64,000 nucleotides of DNA from Oscillospiraceae bacterium. Lineage in GTDB: Bacteria; Bacillota; Clostridia; Oscillospirales; Oscillospiraceae. The notes beneath the pieces were generated by a model that was not told where the DNA came from, made no database searches, and saw only the letters and a program-made list of their open reading frames with translations. The stretch lies in the NCBI GenBank assembly GCA_902789745.1, contig CADAPH010000002.1, positions 1-64,000 of the forward strand. The letters run 5' to 3'. The position numbers and the translations under genes are program-made. This document shows, piece after piece, positions 7,751-18,800 of the stretch (positions are counted from its first letter, which is position 1; each line of letters starts with the position of its first letter).

Positions 7751-9241
7751 TCAAAGCGCCTTCATCTCGCGCTTTCTCGCATACATCGCTTTATCCGCCC
7801 GGCTGAAAACATTCTCCACGGATTCATCCTTCGTTTCATCGTACAGCGCATAGCCGATGGCCGCCGATACCCGCTTCCATGGTTCTTTCTTTTCTCTTTT
7901 CTGCAGCCGGCTGAATTCTGCCGCCAGTTTCTCAACCTGCTCATAATCCTCATCTTCCAGGATCACGACGAACTCATCCCCGCCGATGCGGAACACCGGC
8001 GAATGAGAAAATACCCGGCAGATCAGGCCGCAGCATTCTTTGATGGCGAGGTTTCCGCACTCATGGCCATAGCTGTCGTTGATGCTCTTCAAAAAATGCA
8101 CATCAATCACGGCAAAGCCGAACTTCGTATTGCCTTCCTTCAACTGTCTTTCCAGCCGCCGGAGTTCCTCCTCATAGGCGTTTCGGTTGCGTATTCCTGT
8201 CAGAGCGTCTTTTCTTGCGATCTTCGCCTCAATATCCACCTGAGCTCTGGTGTGGGAGAGCTCCTCCGTTGTCTCCACCAGGCTCTTCATGTAGTTGTCC
8301 ATCTCCCGCATCATGTCTGAGGTCTGACCCATCAAAGAACTCAGCTCATCCGTTCCCTTCTGTTCAAGCTCAGAAGCGATGGACGCATCCTTATTCTGCG
8401 CGAAGGCGCTGACGGTACGGGAGAGCTTTCGAACCTTGGAGATATAGCGCCGGTTTATGATCCACAGCGTAACAGTGGCTGTCAGGATCATAATCACGGC
8501 GATGGCCGCAAGCTGTCTCAGCGTATTCGCGGCGATCGCCCGGTTATAATCCGTGATCTCGACCTCCGTACCGATGACGCCCAGCTTCTCCCCGGCCAGA
8601 TACAGCGGCACATACCATGCGTAGGTTCTGCCAAATTCGTTGTCGTAGCTGTCAAAGCCATGCGGCATCTCGCCGGTATTCCACGCCTCCCACATTTTCT
8701 CGTGCTGCTCCAGCGGCTCGAAGACGTCGATGCAGAGATATACGCATCCGTCCTCCCTGCGCTCCCTGACGCCGTCCAGAATATAGGTCATAACCAGATA
8801 CTCGCCCGAGGGGATGATATAGTAGGTATAGGCAATGTTGAATACCTCCGCCGCCTTTTCGAACAGCAGGAGATAGTGTTGCGCATAGGCCTTTCTCAGC
8901 TCTTCGGGCATGTCCTCCGGCTGTAGGTCTTCTCCCAGAACCTTTCCGGGATACGCCTCCGCGAACAGCCTCTCGAAGTTTTGCTTCGCCTCCACGGCGT
9001 CCTCCAGGGTGAATCCCACGGGAATATCCGGCTCATTCGGATGCGAGAGCAGATACTTCTGATACATCGGGAACTCATCCCCCTCCTCCCGCAGCACGAC
9101 AGCCAGATAATCCGCGATCGCGCGGAGGTTCTTTTCTTCCTCTTCCTGAAAGATTCTGCTCTGATTCTCATAGGTCGCGACGCCGCTGATAGTAAGGGTT
9201 ACGATGATAAGAACCAGAAAGATTACTCCGAAACGGGACAA
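7751..9241 (-). CDS. Membrane-bound diguanylate cyclase (GGDEF) with extracytoplasmic sensor
   Basis: 496 residues. A first membrane helix (about 4-24), an extracytoplasmic Cache-like sensor (about 25-245), a second helix (about 247-268), a HAMP-like/coiled linker (about 270-345), and a GGDEF domain with DALTGIRNRNAYEEEL and the intact catalytic signature RIGGDEF. It should make cyclic-di-GMP from two GTP in response to an external signal. The annotated start is TTG 9241 with a poor ribosome binding site. A better ATG with AAGGTG lies 22 bases upstream but in another frame, so the true N-terminus may be hidden by a one-base indel. It heads the GGDEF-small ORF-EAL group. Confidence 0.87.
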   Translation of the reverse strand: MSRFGVIFLVLIIVTLTISGVATYENQSRIFQEEEEKNLRAIADYLAVVLREEGDEFPMYQKYLLSHPNEPDIPVGFTLEDAVEAKQNFERLFAEAYPGKVLGEDLQPEDMPEELRKAYAQHYLLLFEKAAEVFNIAYTYYIIPSGEYLVMTYILDGVRERREDGCVYLCIDVFEPLEQHEKMWEAWNTGEMPHGFDSYDNEFGRTYAWYVPLYLAGEKLGVIGTEVEITDYNRAIAANTLRQLAAIAVIMILTATVTLWIINRRYISKVRKLSRTVSAFAQNKDASIASELEQKGTDELSSLMGQTSDMMREMDNYMKSLVETTEELSHTRAQVDIEAKIARKDALTGIRNRNAYEEELRRLERQLKEGNTKFGFAVIDVHFLKSINDSYGHECGNLAIKECCGLICRVFSHSPVFRIGGDEFVVILEDEDYEQVEKLAAEFSRLQKREKKEPWKRVSAAIGYALYDETKDESVENVFSRADKAMYARKREMKAL

Positions 9242-9295
9242 CAGACCTACACGTTTTTTGCATTGCAGTCACCTTGTTTCTATTTGCGTTTTCTT

Positions 9296-9502
9296 TCAGC
9301 CGCTGTTTGTCTCCATTTTCATGCTGGGGCAAAAAACGATGGTGTCATACAGGCCGTCCTTCAAGGCGATGTTGTTGCCGTAGTGCGGGCCGTCGGACGC
9401 GGCCATCGGCATCATGACGCCGTCCAGAACCTTTTCGCCGATCTGTCTGAGGCGTATTCCGTTTTGCCTCAAGATCTCCGGATATGGATTTTCAATCCAC
9501 AC
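9296..9502 (-). pseudogene. Fragment of a P19/Tp34-type iron-transport periplasmic protein
   Basis: A 68-codon frame (GTG start) contains VMMPMAASDGPHYGNNIALK. This matches the conserved MPMVADDGPHYGANI core of the Campylobacter P19/Treponema Tp34 family of metal-binding lipoproteins or periplasmic proteins. The family is about 160-180 residues; here the signal peptide, N-terminal half and C-terminal strands are missing. It starts directly after the stop of the secreted protein at 9505, with no ribosome binding site. It is read as a gene remnant. Confidence 0.6.
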
Positions 9503-9504
9503 GA

Positions 9505-10476
9505 CTACATTTTAAGATCAATTTCAGTTTCGAAAACATCGTCTTTTCCGACCCCTGACGCATCAACCGTGTACCAGGCTGAGGTCGCCGTATGATAGGT
9601 GCCGTCACCGTTGTTCACGAGCTCATATAGATGCACGGAAAAGCTCCCATCCCCATTTTCCGCGACGTCTGCCTCAGGAGGATAGAACTTGTGGTGCCGG
9701 AAATAGTACATCTGCGCCATCCGCCCGATCTCTTTCGCGCTGCAGCCGCTTCTCTGAAGGAAGGCGCGGGGTGAATAGCGGCAAGCGCCGGAGAGGCCGT
9801 CAATCCCGTCCGCATTGAGAAGCATTTCGCCCCGATCATATGTAAGCGTAAGCTTTTTGAACGCCACTTCTTCCCCGGACTGTGAAACGATCCTCTTCAC
9901 AGATACCGTATAGTCCGTTCCGCCTTCCGTCTCCAGATACCAGATTCTCGCGTCAGCGAAGCACAGCTGCGCGTTTTGGGCGTTCAGTACGAGCCAGCTT
10001 CTGAGCTGCCCCTCCTCCATGTATTCGTATACCACGCCCGCCTCGGCCGGCGTCATTTCGTACAGGCCGTCGAGGATCGTGCTCCCCGGGCCTCCCGCCA
10101 AGGTAGCCGGGTTACGCTCGATATACAGGCTGACGGAGCTTTCACCGATCGAAAGGGAGATTGTCTTGAACCAGCTTGAGACGTCGGCGCCACTTGAGTC
10201 ATACACATTCTCGATGCGGTATGTGTCCTGATGGGAATTCGGCACCGCTGAGACGAAGTCAAGGATATAATACGATTCATACCATGTGTCCGTATTAAAA
10301 TAGCAGTGCAGGACAAGATTGTCCGCAACGCTGCCTGTGAAATCCAGCCAGTACTTCGGCAATCCGTCGCTGTCATAATAGATATACGCCGTGCTTATCG
10401 TCTTTTCCGCCATAGCGGGCGTCGCCATGGATAAGAATACCAGAAGCGCAAGAATCAGTGTGAAGCATCTTTTCAT
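9505..10476 (-). CDS. Secreted protein of unknown function
   Basis: 323 residues with a clear Sec signal peptide (MKRCFTLILALLVFLSMATPAMA). The mature part is beta-rich, with many aromatic residues and no cysteine pair, membrane anchor or LPXTG motif. The C-terminal region (HKFYPPEADVAENGDGSFSV and on) resembles a short conserved segment seen in secreted clostridial proteins, but I cannot name the family. ATG 10476 is preferred over 10485 because AAAGGA is 9 bases upstream. It sits downstream of the cohesin genes on the same strand, 190 bases away, so it could be part of the same surface programme. No catalytic motif was recognised. Confidence 0.7.
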   Translation of the reverse strand: MKRCFTLILALLVFLSMATPAMAEKTISTAYIYYDSDGLPKYWLDFTGSVADNLVLHCYFNTDTWYESYYILDFVSAVPNSHQDTYRIENVYDSSGADVSSWFKTISLSIGESSVSLYIERNPATLAGGPGSTILDGLYEMTPAEAGVVYEYMEEGQLRSWLVLNAQNAQLCFADARIWYLETEGGTDYTVSVKRIVSQSGEEVAFKKLTLTYDRGEMLLNADGIDGLSGACRYSPRAFLQRSGCSAKEIGRMAQMYYFRHHKFYPPEADVAENGDGSFSVHLYELVNNGDGTYHTATSAWYTVDASGVGKDDVFETEIDLKM

Positions 10477-10675
10477 GGATCTCATTCCTTTCCGGCTTGT
10501 TCAATGTTTATTTCAGGACGGCTGTCAGTACAGGCCGATTCTGTTCCCGGTCTGCCTCATTGAAGGATCGTGGACTTTTGCTCAAAGATACCCGAAAACA
10601 GGCTAAAACTGTGAAACATGCATCATATTGCACTTCTTTACGCAATTAGTACTATGACTGGAATGACTCAGATCT

Positions 10676-12043
10676 TTATCGGTTTTTGTTTATTTTTTTC
10701 TTTTTCAGAACGGCCACGATCACGGCTGCAACGGCAAGCACCGCCAGCACGATGACAACCGGGCCGGAGTCTTTTTCTGCCTCAGCCGGTGCCGCTGTCG
10801 CTGCCGGCGAAGCGCTCGGAGAGGGCTGTGCCGTCGGTGTGGGGGTGGATTTCGCACTTTTTTCCGTCGGGGCGGGACTTACGGCAGGTGTCTCCGAGGG
10901 CTTCGGTGCTTGTGTCGGCGCAGCGGAGGGTGCAGCCGACTGCGCGGGCTTCGGTGCTTGCGTCGGCGCAGCGGAGGGTGCAACCGACTGCGCGGGCTTC
11001 GGCGTGGAGACGGCAAGAGGCGTTTGCTCGCCTTCCACTGTGACAACGGAGCTTGCATAGGCGTCCCCTTCCAAGGTGGATGCAGTAATGACCGCAGTGC
11101 CCGCGCGGAAGGTTGTGACCACGCCGGCGTCATCCACCGTGGCTACCTGCTCATTGCTGCTCGACCAGATCAGCTCCGGCTCATCTTCCACAATTGTCAT
11201 TGTTTTGGTTTCGCCTGCGCTGACCGTCGCTTGGGATTCGTTCATGGTCAAGCCTTTTGACGTACCCTTCGACACTACCTTTTCGTTTATATCGTCAGAC
11301 CGAGGAGCTTCCGCGGGCTGCATGGACGGAACAGAAGACGCGGGCTGTGCGGATTCCATGGGCTGAGCAGGCTGAACAGGTTCCGCGGACAGAGCAGACT
11401 GGACAGGTTCCGCGGACAGAGCAGACTGGACAGGTTCCGCGGGCAGAGCAGACTGGACAGGTTCCGCGGGCAGTGCCTCAACAGCCGCGCTTTGCTGCAC
11501 GATAGAAATACTCTCTCCCTGGTCAGCGTCAGGCAGATCATTCTGCGTTTTCTCCGCCGCAGGCTCCGCGCTCGGAGTCTCCGTCCCTTCAAGTATGCAG
11601 TCTGCACAGCTGACATCATAATACGTGCGGTCTGCGTCGGCAATGATGATCTCCGCAGGGTCAAATGACAAGCGCGTATCGCCCAAATTATTTTTTTGAA
11701 CACGCAGCACCAAGGCGATTCCGCTCTCGCTGAGGGGGGTCAAAGAAGCCCAGACCAGATTAATCTTGCCGGGAATCCGGCCGTTGATGACCGGCGCTCG
11801 ATTCCCCTCGAACAGCTTGCCCGACTGCACATCGAGAACGCTCAGTGCAGATGCATCATAGTACATCGAGAATTGCATCATGGAGGCGTTCTCAACACCG
11901 AGAGCCTCAATCGCAATATCGTAAACATCTTCCGACTCTTCCATAATCGTGCTGACGAGGGATGCCCCGGCCGCCAAAGCGCCGACCGGCAGCGACAGGA
12001 ACAATGCCAGAACGATCAGGAGAGCGAACAGTTTTCTTTTCAT
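10676..12043 (-). CDS. Membrane-anchored cohesin-domain protein with Ig-like domain and Pro-rich spacers
   Basis: 455 residues. Signal peptide (1-25, ending ALAAG); a cohesin-like domain (about 27-155; FSMYYDASALSVLDV, INLVWASLTPL); a spacer with 9-residue repeats of type SALPAEPVQ; a bacterial Ig-like (Big_2) domain (about 275-340; LIWSSSNEQVATVD); a second Pro/Ala spacer with 16-residue repeats; and a C-terminal hydrophobic segment (about 428-446) followed by KKKKINKNR. The last part is a typical stop-transfer anchor. There is no LPXTG. The layout is that of a cell-surface anchoring scaffold: cohesin held away from the membrane. It is the last of three cohesin genes in one direction, 66 bases after the previous one. 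Its partner could be the dockerin of the 2271-residue protein. Confidence 0.85.
   Translation of the reverse strand: MKRKLFALLIVLALFLSLPVGALAAGASLVSTIMEESEDVYDIAIEALGVENASMMQFSMYYDASALSVLDVQSGKLFEGNRAPVINGRIPGKINLVWASLTPLSESGIALVLRVQKNNLGDTRLSFDPAEIIIADADRTYYDVSCADCILEGTETPSAEPAAEKTQNDLPDADQGESISIVQQSAAVEALPAEPVQSALPAEPVQSALSAEPVQSALSAEPVQPAQPMESAQPASSVPSMQPAEAPRSDDINEKVVSKGTSKGLTMNESQATVSAGETKTMTIVEDEPELIWSSSNEQVATVDDAGVVTTFRAGTAVITASTLEGDAYASSVVTVEGEQTPLAVSTPKPAQSVAPSAAPTQAPKPAQSAAPSAAPTQAPKPSETPAVSPAPTEKSAKSTPTPTAQPSPSASPAATAAPAEAEKDSGPVVIVLAVLAVAAVIVAVLKKKKINKNR
10898..10993. repeat. Two tandem 48-bp coding repeats
   Basis: Two copies of 48 bp (10898-10945 and 10946-10993) differ at two positions. 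They encode the 16-residue Pro/Ala/Ser spacer unit next to the membrane anchor of the cohesin protein. Repeat number may vary between strains. Confidence 0.85.
11379..11478. repeat. 27-bp tandem coding minisatellite
   Basis: Three full 27-bp units (11379-11405, 11406-11432, 11433-11459) and a partial fourth. The common core is GGTTCCGCGG(A/G)CAG. They encode 9-residue spacer repeats (AEPVQSAL-type) between cohesin and Ig-like domains. Confidence 0.85.
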
Positions 12044-12067
12044 CGTATCATGCTTCCTTTCCTGATA

Positions 12068-12110
12068 AGCATAAAGGGCTCCGAAAGGAGCCCTTTATGC
12101 TTTTCTTTTT
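12068..12110. terminator. Strong hairpin between two cohesin genes
   Basis: A perfect 15-bp stem (12068-12082 with 12087-12101) closes a GAAA loop. The T-rich run follows on the plus strand, where no gene enters; on the minus strand it lacks a U tract. It lies right after the stop of the 234-residue cohesin gene and probably sets transcript ratios or 3'-end stability. Confidence 0.5.
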
Positions 12111-12814
12111 TACGGGATCACAACGCATGGGTTGTTAAGTCCCTGCGCTGCGGCTGCGGCAGCGCTGTCTTCCTTGTAAACAAGCAGAACTGAGTTGTCG
12201 AAGGCGTCGGTGGAAATCGACGTGACATTTTCCGGGATGTACACGGCCGAAGCCTCCGTACCGGTAAAGGCCTGGGAGTCAATCCTGGTCAGAGCCGACG
12301 GGAGGGTAAAGTCGGGAACCACGACTCTGCCGTACTCAATTGTCGGATTATAATAGTTATACGTGGAGCCGCCGACGATGGAGGCAAAGACAAATTCTTC
12401 CCCCTCATCCACGTCGAGGCTTACAGCGCCCGTATCCTTCACCCTAAAGTGAAGCGTGGTCACCGTACCGGCGTCTGCCTGCAAGACGGTATCATTAATC
12501 CACACAAAATAATACTCACCTGTGGTAGGGTTGTCAAGCAATTCGTTCTGCCCGCTGATGAGATCGCCTACCGTATAATCAAGGTACTCCAGTATCTCAG
12601 GATCATAAGTCAGTGCAAACTGGATAACCGCAAGATCGCTCATGCCGGAAACGATGATCGGGATATCCACCGTTTCGCCCGGAGCCGCCATAACGTCCGT
12701 ACCGATCGTGAGCACAGCGCCGTCCGCATATGCCGGGACGCCGGCCGCAGCGGTCAGTACGGCCAACACCAGAAGCGTACACAGGAGTCTGCAAAGCATG
12801 TTGTGCTTTTTCAT
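12110..12814 (-). CDS. Secreted cohesin-domain protein with short leucine-rich C-terminus
   Basis: 234 residues. Signal peptide (about 1-30, ending VPAYADG); a cohesin domain (about 32-165; IGTDVMAAPGETVDIPIIV, IQFALTYDPEILEYLD, YYFVWINDT) typical of type I/II cohesins; and a C-terminal BspA-type leucine-rich segment (LTRIDSQAFTGTEASAVYIP, VTSISTDAF). There is no dockerin, anchor or sorting signal, so it may be released or held by other proteins. It is the middle gene of three cohesin genes, 33 bases after the giant protein. BspA-like repeats often mediate adhesion, but only about one and a half repeats remain here. Confidence 0.85.
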   Translation of the reverse strand: MKKHNMLCRLLCTLLVLAVLTAAAGVPAYADGAVLTIGTDVMAAPGETVDIPIIVSGMSDLAVIQFALTYDPEILEYLDYTVGDLISGQNELLDNPTTGEYYFVWINDTVLQADAGTVTTLHFRVKDTGAVSLDVDEGEEFVFASIVGGSTYNYYNPTIEYGRVVVPDFTLPSALTRIDSQAFTGTEASAVYIPENVTSISTDAFDNSVLLVYKEDSAAAAAAQGLNNPCVVIP

Positions 12815-12847
12815 ATTATCACCGCCTGTTCTTCCCTTCTGTACTGA

Positions 12848-15800
12848 TTAGAATTCATTGATTAACTCAGCTACATAGCGGCTGATTATATTGGCGTCGA
12901 TGGCGTTGACACTTCCGTCACGGGTTACGTCGGCAGCGGTAAAGGCCGCGCCTTCAAGCAAATTGATCTTAACAGCATGTTCGAGAACCGCGAAAACATC
13001 CACAACATTGATGAAACCGTCGTTATCGACATCGCCAAGCGTGATGTCCATAATATTGACCGAGCCGGGCACAAAATTCATCAGAATATTCGCTTCATTG
13101 CGCTCTACCTTGAAAAAGTTGTTGTAGTCACTCGCGAAGAAAATTTCAGTGCTGCCGTTATAGCCAACTGCCGCTTCCTCAAAGGTCAGATTGAGAAGTG
13201 TTCCCGCATCATTCAGCGCATGGGCAGTATCAGCCCAGACGAAAGTCACAGCGCCCGGATTATTATCGTTGATCGTCGGTTGTCTTTTGCCGGTCATCAG
13301 ATCGCCGGCCGCGCAGCTGACAAGTCTGAGCACGCTGCTGTCATACCGAACCTTAAACTGTGCCATTTTCGCGCCGATGCCCTTGTCAAGGGAAACGCTG
13401 ACGGTAACCTGATCGCCGCGGCGCAGGGTTTCGCTGCTGATCACAAGATCGGCGGCATACTCGATGGGTTCCTCGGAGTCTTTGACATGGTAGCCGACAT
13501 CGCGGTTACTATAGCGTGTGATATCGAAGCGATCCATATTCAGACCCTGAATATGGCTGTCGGGATTGTCTGTATCGGACACGAAGAACCAACCATTCTC
13601 GCTGACATAGCTTGCGTCTTTGGCAAAGGTGATCGTGCCGGTCGGAACCCCACGATCATTGTCCGGCTGCAGATGGATTTCCTGATTGCTGAACAGCGTA
13701 CCGTTGACATTCATATTTCCGCCGATGAGGTCAAGGTAGTCCGTCCGCAGGATAACGCCGGGATTTACCGTGAGGCTTTCGCGTACCTCAAGCTGTACGC
13801 CGTGTGCCTCCGTGTTGAGATTGGAAGTGAGCACCTTGTCATATTCGATACGAATCTTGCCGTAGTAGTGATCCTCCAACGCGTTGAAATTATTCATCAG
13901 GATGCTGAACTCGGTGTCATCAGACGCGTCTGCAAGAAAGCGGATTTCTGTGTGGTTTTCCGGGTTCTGAATTTCAAAAGTGACCTTATTGTTGTTGAAG
14001 AAGAGACTGGGGGAATTGTACCACTCGGTATGCAGATTGGCCCAGTCGTGCAGGGTCACGTGACCGTTGTCGCCGACTGTCACGGTATCAATGTAGCAAT
14101 CGCAGTCGAAAAGCACAAGCTGTCCGTTGACAGTAAGCTGATGACCATGCAGTCCGCCGTTGACGGTAAGCGTTTTACCGGCCGGAATGATGAGATTCGT
14201 GTTCCAGAAATCGACATCCATGTTCTGCGGTATCGTGATGTCGTCCTGCAATGTAAAGCTATTCAGATTTGACAGATTATAGCCGGAGTAATTGTCGTAG
14301 CTCTGGCTGCAGGCGGTTGCGAATGCCTCCCAGATTTCTCCGGTTTTGCGGTAGCTCGTATAACCATAATCGTCGCTTGCTTCAAACAGGCTGAGATTCA
14401 GACCGGTGATCAGTTGGCCGGCATTGTCGTCATTCGGAACGCGCAGATCACCGTTTCCGGTGTAGACGCTGTTCTGAGCGAAGTTGATCGTGCCGTAGCC
14501 GGCATAGCGGTCGCCGCTGTCGTAATTGACCTCGACACAGTTGTTGTTGGTCAGCGTACCGTATACCGTCATCGGCGCCGCGTTGAGGTTGATAAAATCA
14601 TTGCTGATAAGCGTCGCGCCCTCCGAAATCGTGATGGAGCCGTTGTCATACGCGCCGTCCACGAAGAGGTTGAGACCTGACGGAATCTCCACTGTACCAT
14701 TGATAACCCACGGGAAACGGATATCCGCATGGCCGTTGAAGCCGTCGGGGAGGGTCGGGGTCCTCGTTATGGCGTCGTTGATATCATCCGCATCGTAGGC
14801 ATTCCAGTTGAGATGAACCCAACTGGTATAATGAACCCTGTTGATCTGGTTTTTAATGACCGCATCCGTCAGGGCGTAGCCGGGCAGGCCGAGATTGGCC
14901 TGCAGACCGACCGACGCCTCGGCGTTTTCGCCAAACACCAAATGATCGCGGATATTGACATTGCTGTTTTCTCTTTCCCAGTCTACTTCGCCCTTGCCCA
15001 TCAGGAGCTGACCATAGAGCTCCAAGCCTGTGCCGCTGTAATCGCCGATGACGTTCAGCGTCGCGCCCGCGGGAACGACAAGGGTGGTGCCCCACGCGGA
15101 AACGTGCATCCCCTCGGGGATCATAAGCGTTTCATTTTCGCCGAGCGAAACAGGCCCCAGGTTATTCATATTATAGTAGCTCTCATGGTTTGCGATGGCG
15201 TTGCGCAGACCAGTCAGAACTGCGCCGCTGTCGACAAAGACAACAACGTGGTCATCCTCGATATAGTTGATGCTGAAGCTTGAGAGATTCAAACCTGTGA
15301 TGTAGCTAACGGCTTCTTCGGATGAATCCACATTCAGAACCACCATAACGCCGGAGCCGGTGTAGACGCCGCCGTCGTTAACCTGCAGACGGCCTCGCAC
15401 GCCGCCATTCTCGTCAAGCTCAAGCAGCGAGTTGTTGATCAGCCTGCCGTCGCCCTCGATCGTGATGAGCGCGCCGTCGCAGTACAGGCCGCCGTTGAGC
15501 GTCAGAACGCCGCCGCTGCCGATCACAAGACCGCCTCTGTTGCGGTTGATGGTGAGGTGAACTCTGTTGAAGGTGATCTCACTGTGGAGTTCCCACGGGA
15601 ACTGCGGCTGGATATCGGGATGGTACGGTTCCTCCATCCCTTCCGCAAACGCCAGCATGTCGCGGAGCTGCTGCTCGTTCTCGGGACGGAAGTGAACGTT
15701 GATGTTGCAGTAATCGCCGAGTGTGATTTTCGTTCTGTCCGTTTCGGCCGGAATATGCAGCCTGACGTTGTTGCCTGCGGTAAGCGTACCGGTAAGCTCA

Positions 15801-18800
15801 AAGAAATCGTAGACGTTCAGGTAGCCGCCGTCCTCGACGATCACGCTGGCGCCTTCCTCCACGATGAGGGTATGCAGCTCAAAACGCGCGCCGGCTTCAA
15901 CCCTCACGGTTTTACCCGCCGGGAGGGTCAGGTTCGTACCCCAGCATTCGAGCCGGAATCTCTGCCCACTCGGAATCGTGAGGCCGTTCGTAAGCTCAAA
16001 ATCACCCATACCGGCCAGATTGAAGTAATTATCGCCGTTGGCAACGGCCTGCTCCAGTTCAGCCAGGAGATCAGCACGTGTACGGAAGGTGTAAGGCTGT
16101 CCGTTGCGCATGATTCTCGCGCCTTCACCGGGAGTATATGTGCCGGTCGCACCCAGAAAAGCATAAGGGCCGTTGAGATTGACCAGGCCGTTATTGAGCA
16201 GCGTGCCATCGATATTAAGATTCGCGTCAAAGAATGCGAACACGCTGTTGGAGCTTACCGTAAAGGTCTTTCCCGCAGGGATATGGACTCCGTTGTGGGC
16301 TCTCAGTCTGGTATGCGGGAGAGTCTCCGTGACCATATCGCACTCGAACGGGAAGAACATCTCGATAAACGGTTCCATCATGGTATACTCGTTTAACCCA
16401 TCCGCTTGGATTCTCTGATAGGCCTTCACGACATCCTGTTCATTATCGGTATCGAAATGCACGCCTATCGCGCCGCCATTGAAGGTGACCTTGCTCAGAT
16501 CCAGCTCAAGCCAGCTGTCATAGGAGCAGTCGATCATCGAGCGTTCATCATTCAGCGTAACGCTGCCGGTGCCCTGAATCATAAAGTTTTTCGGCGCATC
16601 AACGTGACCACGCCCGACGCTGGCGTCAACAACAAGCTTACCGCCGTCTTCAATGACCACGGCGTCCGCAAGCAGCTCGCCGTAAACCGTCAGGGTCGCG
16701 CCGTCGGTAATGAAAATGCCGTCATTCCTGGCTGAAACGCTGAGGTTCCCGGGAATGGTGAGATCCTCTGTAATCATGATCGTGCCGTAATTATTGATAT
16801 TGCATGTACTCGCGCCGTTTTTAATGGCCTCCAGCACCGGCGCCAGGCGCTGATCGCTCGGCACAGTCGCAGCATTGTTGTAGAGATACGCGCCTTCATA
16901 ATAGTCGCTTCGGATGAGGCCGTAGATGCCATCGATATGGTCATCCGGATCACCCTCGAAGATATCGCGGACAATGATTTCGCCTGAGCCATCATAGACG
17001 CCGCCGTTATTGACGCCCAGAACGCCGGTCTCGCCATTGCCGTCGTTGCACAGCTCGATCCAACTGTTGTTTATCAGCGTGCCGCCGTCCACCGTGAGAT
17101 CCGTGCATCTGACCCAAATGCCGCTGTTGAGCGTCAGCTTACCGCCATCGGCGACGGTGATGCTGTAATTGTTGTTGCTGTTCTTGCCATCCAGACGCAG
17201 CTCCACCCTGTCAAAGGTGATCTCATCGGTGATTCTCCAGTTGAACCATATACTCATCCAGCCGTAGAAAGGATCTTCAAGGGCTTCTGCCTCTTCTTTA
17301 TACGCGTACAATTCCTGGAGATTATTCGCTTCGTAATCCACGTTGATGTGACACCTGACGCCATAATCAAGGGAGGGGGTGTAGCCGGCCGGCAGGTTCG
17401 CCCAGACATCATTGCCAAAGGTAACCCTGCCGTCTCCCTCAAGGAAGTCGTAGACACTCAGGGAAGCGCCGTCCTCGATGACCACCTGCGCGCCTTCCTC
17501 CACTATCAGGCAGTTCATATCCACACTCACGCCCGATTTGACCCGCAGCGTCTGGCCGGCGGGAAGAATGAAATTCGTGCCGTAGTTTCTGAGGAAGAAC
17601 TTGTGTTCAAACGTCGCGCCGTTGGTGAGTACAAAATCCCCGTAATTGGTCAGCTCATAATACTCGTCGTTCTCAATCGACTGCTCCAGCTCTGTCAGCA
17701 GCTCTGCATTCGTCTTGAAGGTAAAGCGCCCACCGTTGCGGTACATGCCGCCATTTTCACCCTCGTCGTAGCTGCCTGTCTCGCCCAGAACCGCGATGGG
17801 ACCATTGAGGTTGATTCTGCCGTTGTTGACGAGAGCGCCATCGACCACAAGGTTTTCATTGAAAATGGCAAAAATGCCGCCCTCCAGAACCGTGAAGGTC
17901 ACGCCCTGCGGGATATGCGCGCCGTCATGGGTTCTGACTCTCGTGTGGGTGGGGACGCCGGGAATCTGCGCCTCAAACGGGAAGCGAACCTCCACAAACG
18001 GCTCCATGTTTTCATAGGTGTTGAGATGGTTGTCGACAATATCGTTATAGGCGGCCTGCAGCTCCTCTACGGTTGTCACCTCGTAATGGGTGCAGAATCC
18101 GCCCTGATTGTAAGTGATCTTGCTCTTATCCAGGTCCTTCCAGACGTTCATGCCGGTGTCAATACTGCCCCGGTTGATCAGCTCCAGCTCGCCCTCAAGC
18201 ATGATGGCATAAGGGATATCCATATGGGCGCCGCTGTTCGTCGGCTGCTGTTCGCCGTTCACAACGACCTTGCCGCCTTCCTGAATGAGAAGGCCGCTGA
18301 CGTTGAACTCACCGTATACGGTAAGGGTCACGCCGTCGGGAATGACGATCCCGCAGCCGTAGCCCCTGACATGCATATTAACCGGGATGCTGAGACTTTG
18401 CGCGATTACAATTCTGCCAAGTCCCGTGAGGTCATACTCGCCCTCATAGTTTGCGGCGCACGCGTCGCGCAAAGCCGTATACGCCTCGGACGCAGACGTA
18501 TCAATGGTAATGTTCTCCCCATTGTATACGATGGCATGTTCACCCTGAGAGTATTCGCCTGTCAGGCCAAAAATCAAGCTGGAATCATGAAGATTGATTC
18601 TGCCGTTGTTGACGAGAGCGCCGTCAACAACAAGGTTATCACCGATAACAGCCAAGATAGCTCTCTCACTGACCGTGAAGGTCACGCCCTGCGGGATATA
18701 TGCGCCCTGACGAGCTCTCAGCCTCGTATGGGCGGGGACGCTGGTAACGGTATTTTGCCCCGCCTCAAACGGGAAACGAATCTCAACAAACGGCTCCATA

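Noticed and set aside
10898..11478. Short direct repeats that could suggest CRISPR
   Set aside because: Repeats are adjacent without spacers, in frame, and encode Pro-rich linkers.
12977..14272. 431-codon plus-strand frame, and similar ones through 19603
   Set aside because: Mirror frames of the giant surface protein; the minus strand carries signal peptide, cohesin and dockerin.
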